From assembly GCA_030447925.1 (NCBI GenBank), contig JAUJNX010000001.1:210037-274036 (forward strand): a stretch of DNA of 64,000 nt. Reading direction: 5' to 3'. Positions within the stretch are counted from its first letter, which is position 1; each line of letters begins with the position of its first letter. This stretch comes from Egibacteraceae bacterium (GTDB lineage: Bacteria > Actinomycetota > Nitriliruptoria > Euzebyales > Egibacteraceae). The translations under genes were made by a program, and so were the position numbers. The notes below the pieces were generated by a model. It did no database searches. It was given only the letters and a program-made list of their open reading frames with translations, and had not been told where the DNA came from. This document shows positions 63,329 to 64,000 of the stretch, piece after piece.

Positions 63329-64000
63329 CTAGCGGGTGAGGTAGCCCTCGCGCTCGAGGTGCAGCAGGATCTCCTGCGCGGCCTCCTCGGGCGTCAGCGC
63401 GGTGGTGTCGAGCACGATCTCGGCGTCCGCGGGTGCTTCGTAGGGGTCGGAGATGCCGGTGAACTCTGGGATCAGCCCCGCGCGGGCCTTGGCGTACAGC
63501 CCTTTGCGGTCGCGCTGCTCGCAGACCTCCAGCGGCGTGTCGACGTGCACCAAGACGAAGCCGCCGCCGGGCTGGACCATCTCGCGGACGGCCCGGCGGG
63601 TGCCGTCGTAGGGCGCGATGGGGGCGCAGACCGCGATCCCGCCGGCGCGGGTGATCTCGCTGGCGACGAAGCCGATCCGGCGGATGTTGAGGTCGCGGTG
63701 CTCCTTGGAGAACCCCAGCTCGGAGGACAGGTGCTTGCGGACGACGTCGCCGTCCAGCATCGTCACGCTGCGCCCGCCGCGCTCCAGCAGCTTGACCAGC
63801 AGCACGTTGGCGATGGTGGACTTGCCTGAGCCCGACAGCCCGGTGAAGAACACCGTGAAGCCCTGGGCGGCGCGCGGCGGGTGGGTGCGGCGCAGCTCCT
63901 CGGCGACCTCGGGGAACGTGAACCAGGTGGGGATCTCGCGGCCCTCGGCCAGGCGCGCGCGCAGCTGGGTGCCCGAGATCGTCGTGGGGGTGACCCCGGC
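63329..64000 (-). CDS. Fused ATP sulfurylase/APS kinase, 3' part (cut by window edge)
   Basis: 224 codons visible, running off the right edge. The APS kinase domain is complete: P-loop FFTGLSGSGKSTIANVL, LDGDVVRKHLSSELGFSKEHRDLNIRRIGFVASEI, APIAPYDGTRRAVRE, YAKARAGLIPEFTGISDPYEAP. Upstream is the end of an ATP sulfurylase (TTISGTQLRARLAEGREIPTWFTFPEVAEELRR). The bifunctional protein would make PAPS from sulfate for assimilation or sulfation. Stop is 79 bases from the MFS start on the same strand. Confidence 0.9.
   Translation of the reverse strand, partial: AGVTPTTISGTQLRARLAEGREIPTWFTFPEVAEELRRTHPPRAAQGFTVFFTGLSGSGKSTIANVLLVKLLERGGRSVTMLDGDVVRKHLSSELGFSKEHRDLNIRRIGFVASEITRAGGIAVCAPIAPYDGTRRAVREMVQPGGGFVLVHVDTPLEVCEQRDRKGLYAKARAGLIPEFTGISDPYEAPADAEIVLDTTALTPEEAAQEILLHLEREGYLTR

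Overview
The window is very GC-rich actinobacterial chromosome spanning the replication origin. Gene order closely follows the Mycobacterium tuberculosis origin region: pcnA, Nudix, DUF6049, kinase, ECF sigma/anti-sigma, trxB, trxA, cwlM, GNAT, parB, parA, rsmG, khpB, yidC, yidD, rnpA, rpmH, oriC, dnaA, dnaN, recF, DUF721, gyrB, gyrA, DUF3566, tRNA-Ile, tRNA-Ala. A second conserved block (DUF5318, PadR, ino1) lies to the left. Protein similarity is moderate and several normally linked genes are missing or rearranged, so I infer a deep-branching actinobacterium (Nitriliruptoria/Egibacter/Euzebya-like is possible) rather than a mycobacterium or streptomycete. This placement is inference.

Layout. 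1-9.7 kb: CorA, an accessory trio (hypothetical, HAD hydrolase, XRE/TPR regulator), a membrane GGDEF-EAL protein, a secreted subtilase with Trp-rich C-terminal repeats, and TerC. 9.7-13.6 kb: three polytopic glycosyltransferases (one PIG-V-like, two GT87-like). 13.5-18.8 kb: DUF5318, two secreted proteins of unknown function, small membrane proteins, and PadR coupled to inositol-phosphate synthase. 18.8-25.7 kb: a second GGDEF-EAL protein, SodA, MalQ, and an IS5-like insertion sequence placed exactly at the shared stop codons of malQ and pcnA. 25.7-42.5 kb: pcnA, an ECF sigma with membrane partner, PilT, then the cell-envelope/redox block through CwlM, an aminotransferase and a Ddl-like ligase. 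42.5-59.6 kb: ParAB, RNA modification, membrane insertion, RNase P protein, oriC, replication initiation, gyrase, GAF-ANTAR, DUF3566 and two tRNAs. 59.6-64 kb: a decayed stretch with tandem repeats and broken genes, an MFS transporter and the end of a fused ATP sulfurylase/APS kinase.

The genes form a few working units: chromosome replication and segregation (DnaA, DnaN, RecF, DUF721, GyrAB, ParAB with two parS sites); envelope growth control (kinase-TM-discoidin protein, CwlM-like pseudo-amidase, DUF6049, Ddl-like ligase, YidC/YidD); thiol redox under an ECF sigma (sigma, anti-sigma, trxB, trxA, with an ECF-type promoter before trxB); and c-di-GMP signalling with an isolated PilT. Many adjacent genes overlap by four bases (GTGA/ATGA), indicating translational coupling, and several genes carry a -10 hexamer 5-9 bases before the start codon, suggesting leaderless transcripts.

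Caution: at least sixteen single-base indels, mostly in G or C runs, break reading frames, including those of dnaA, dnaN and recF, which must be functional. They cluster at 33.0-34.4 kb and 49.9-51.8 kb and are most simply sequencing or assembly errors. I annotate those genes across the shifts and give each position.
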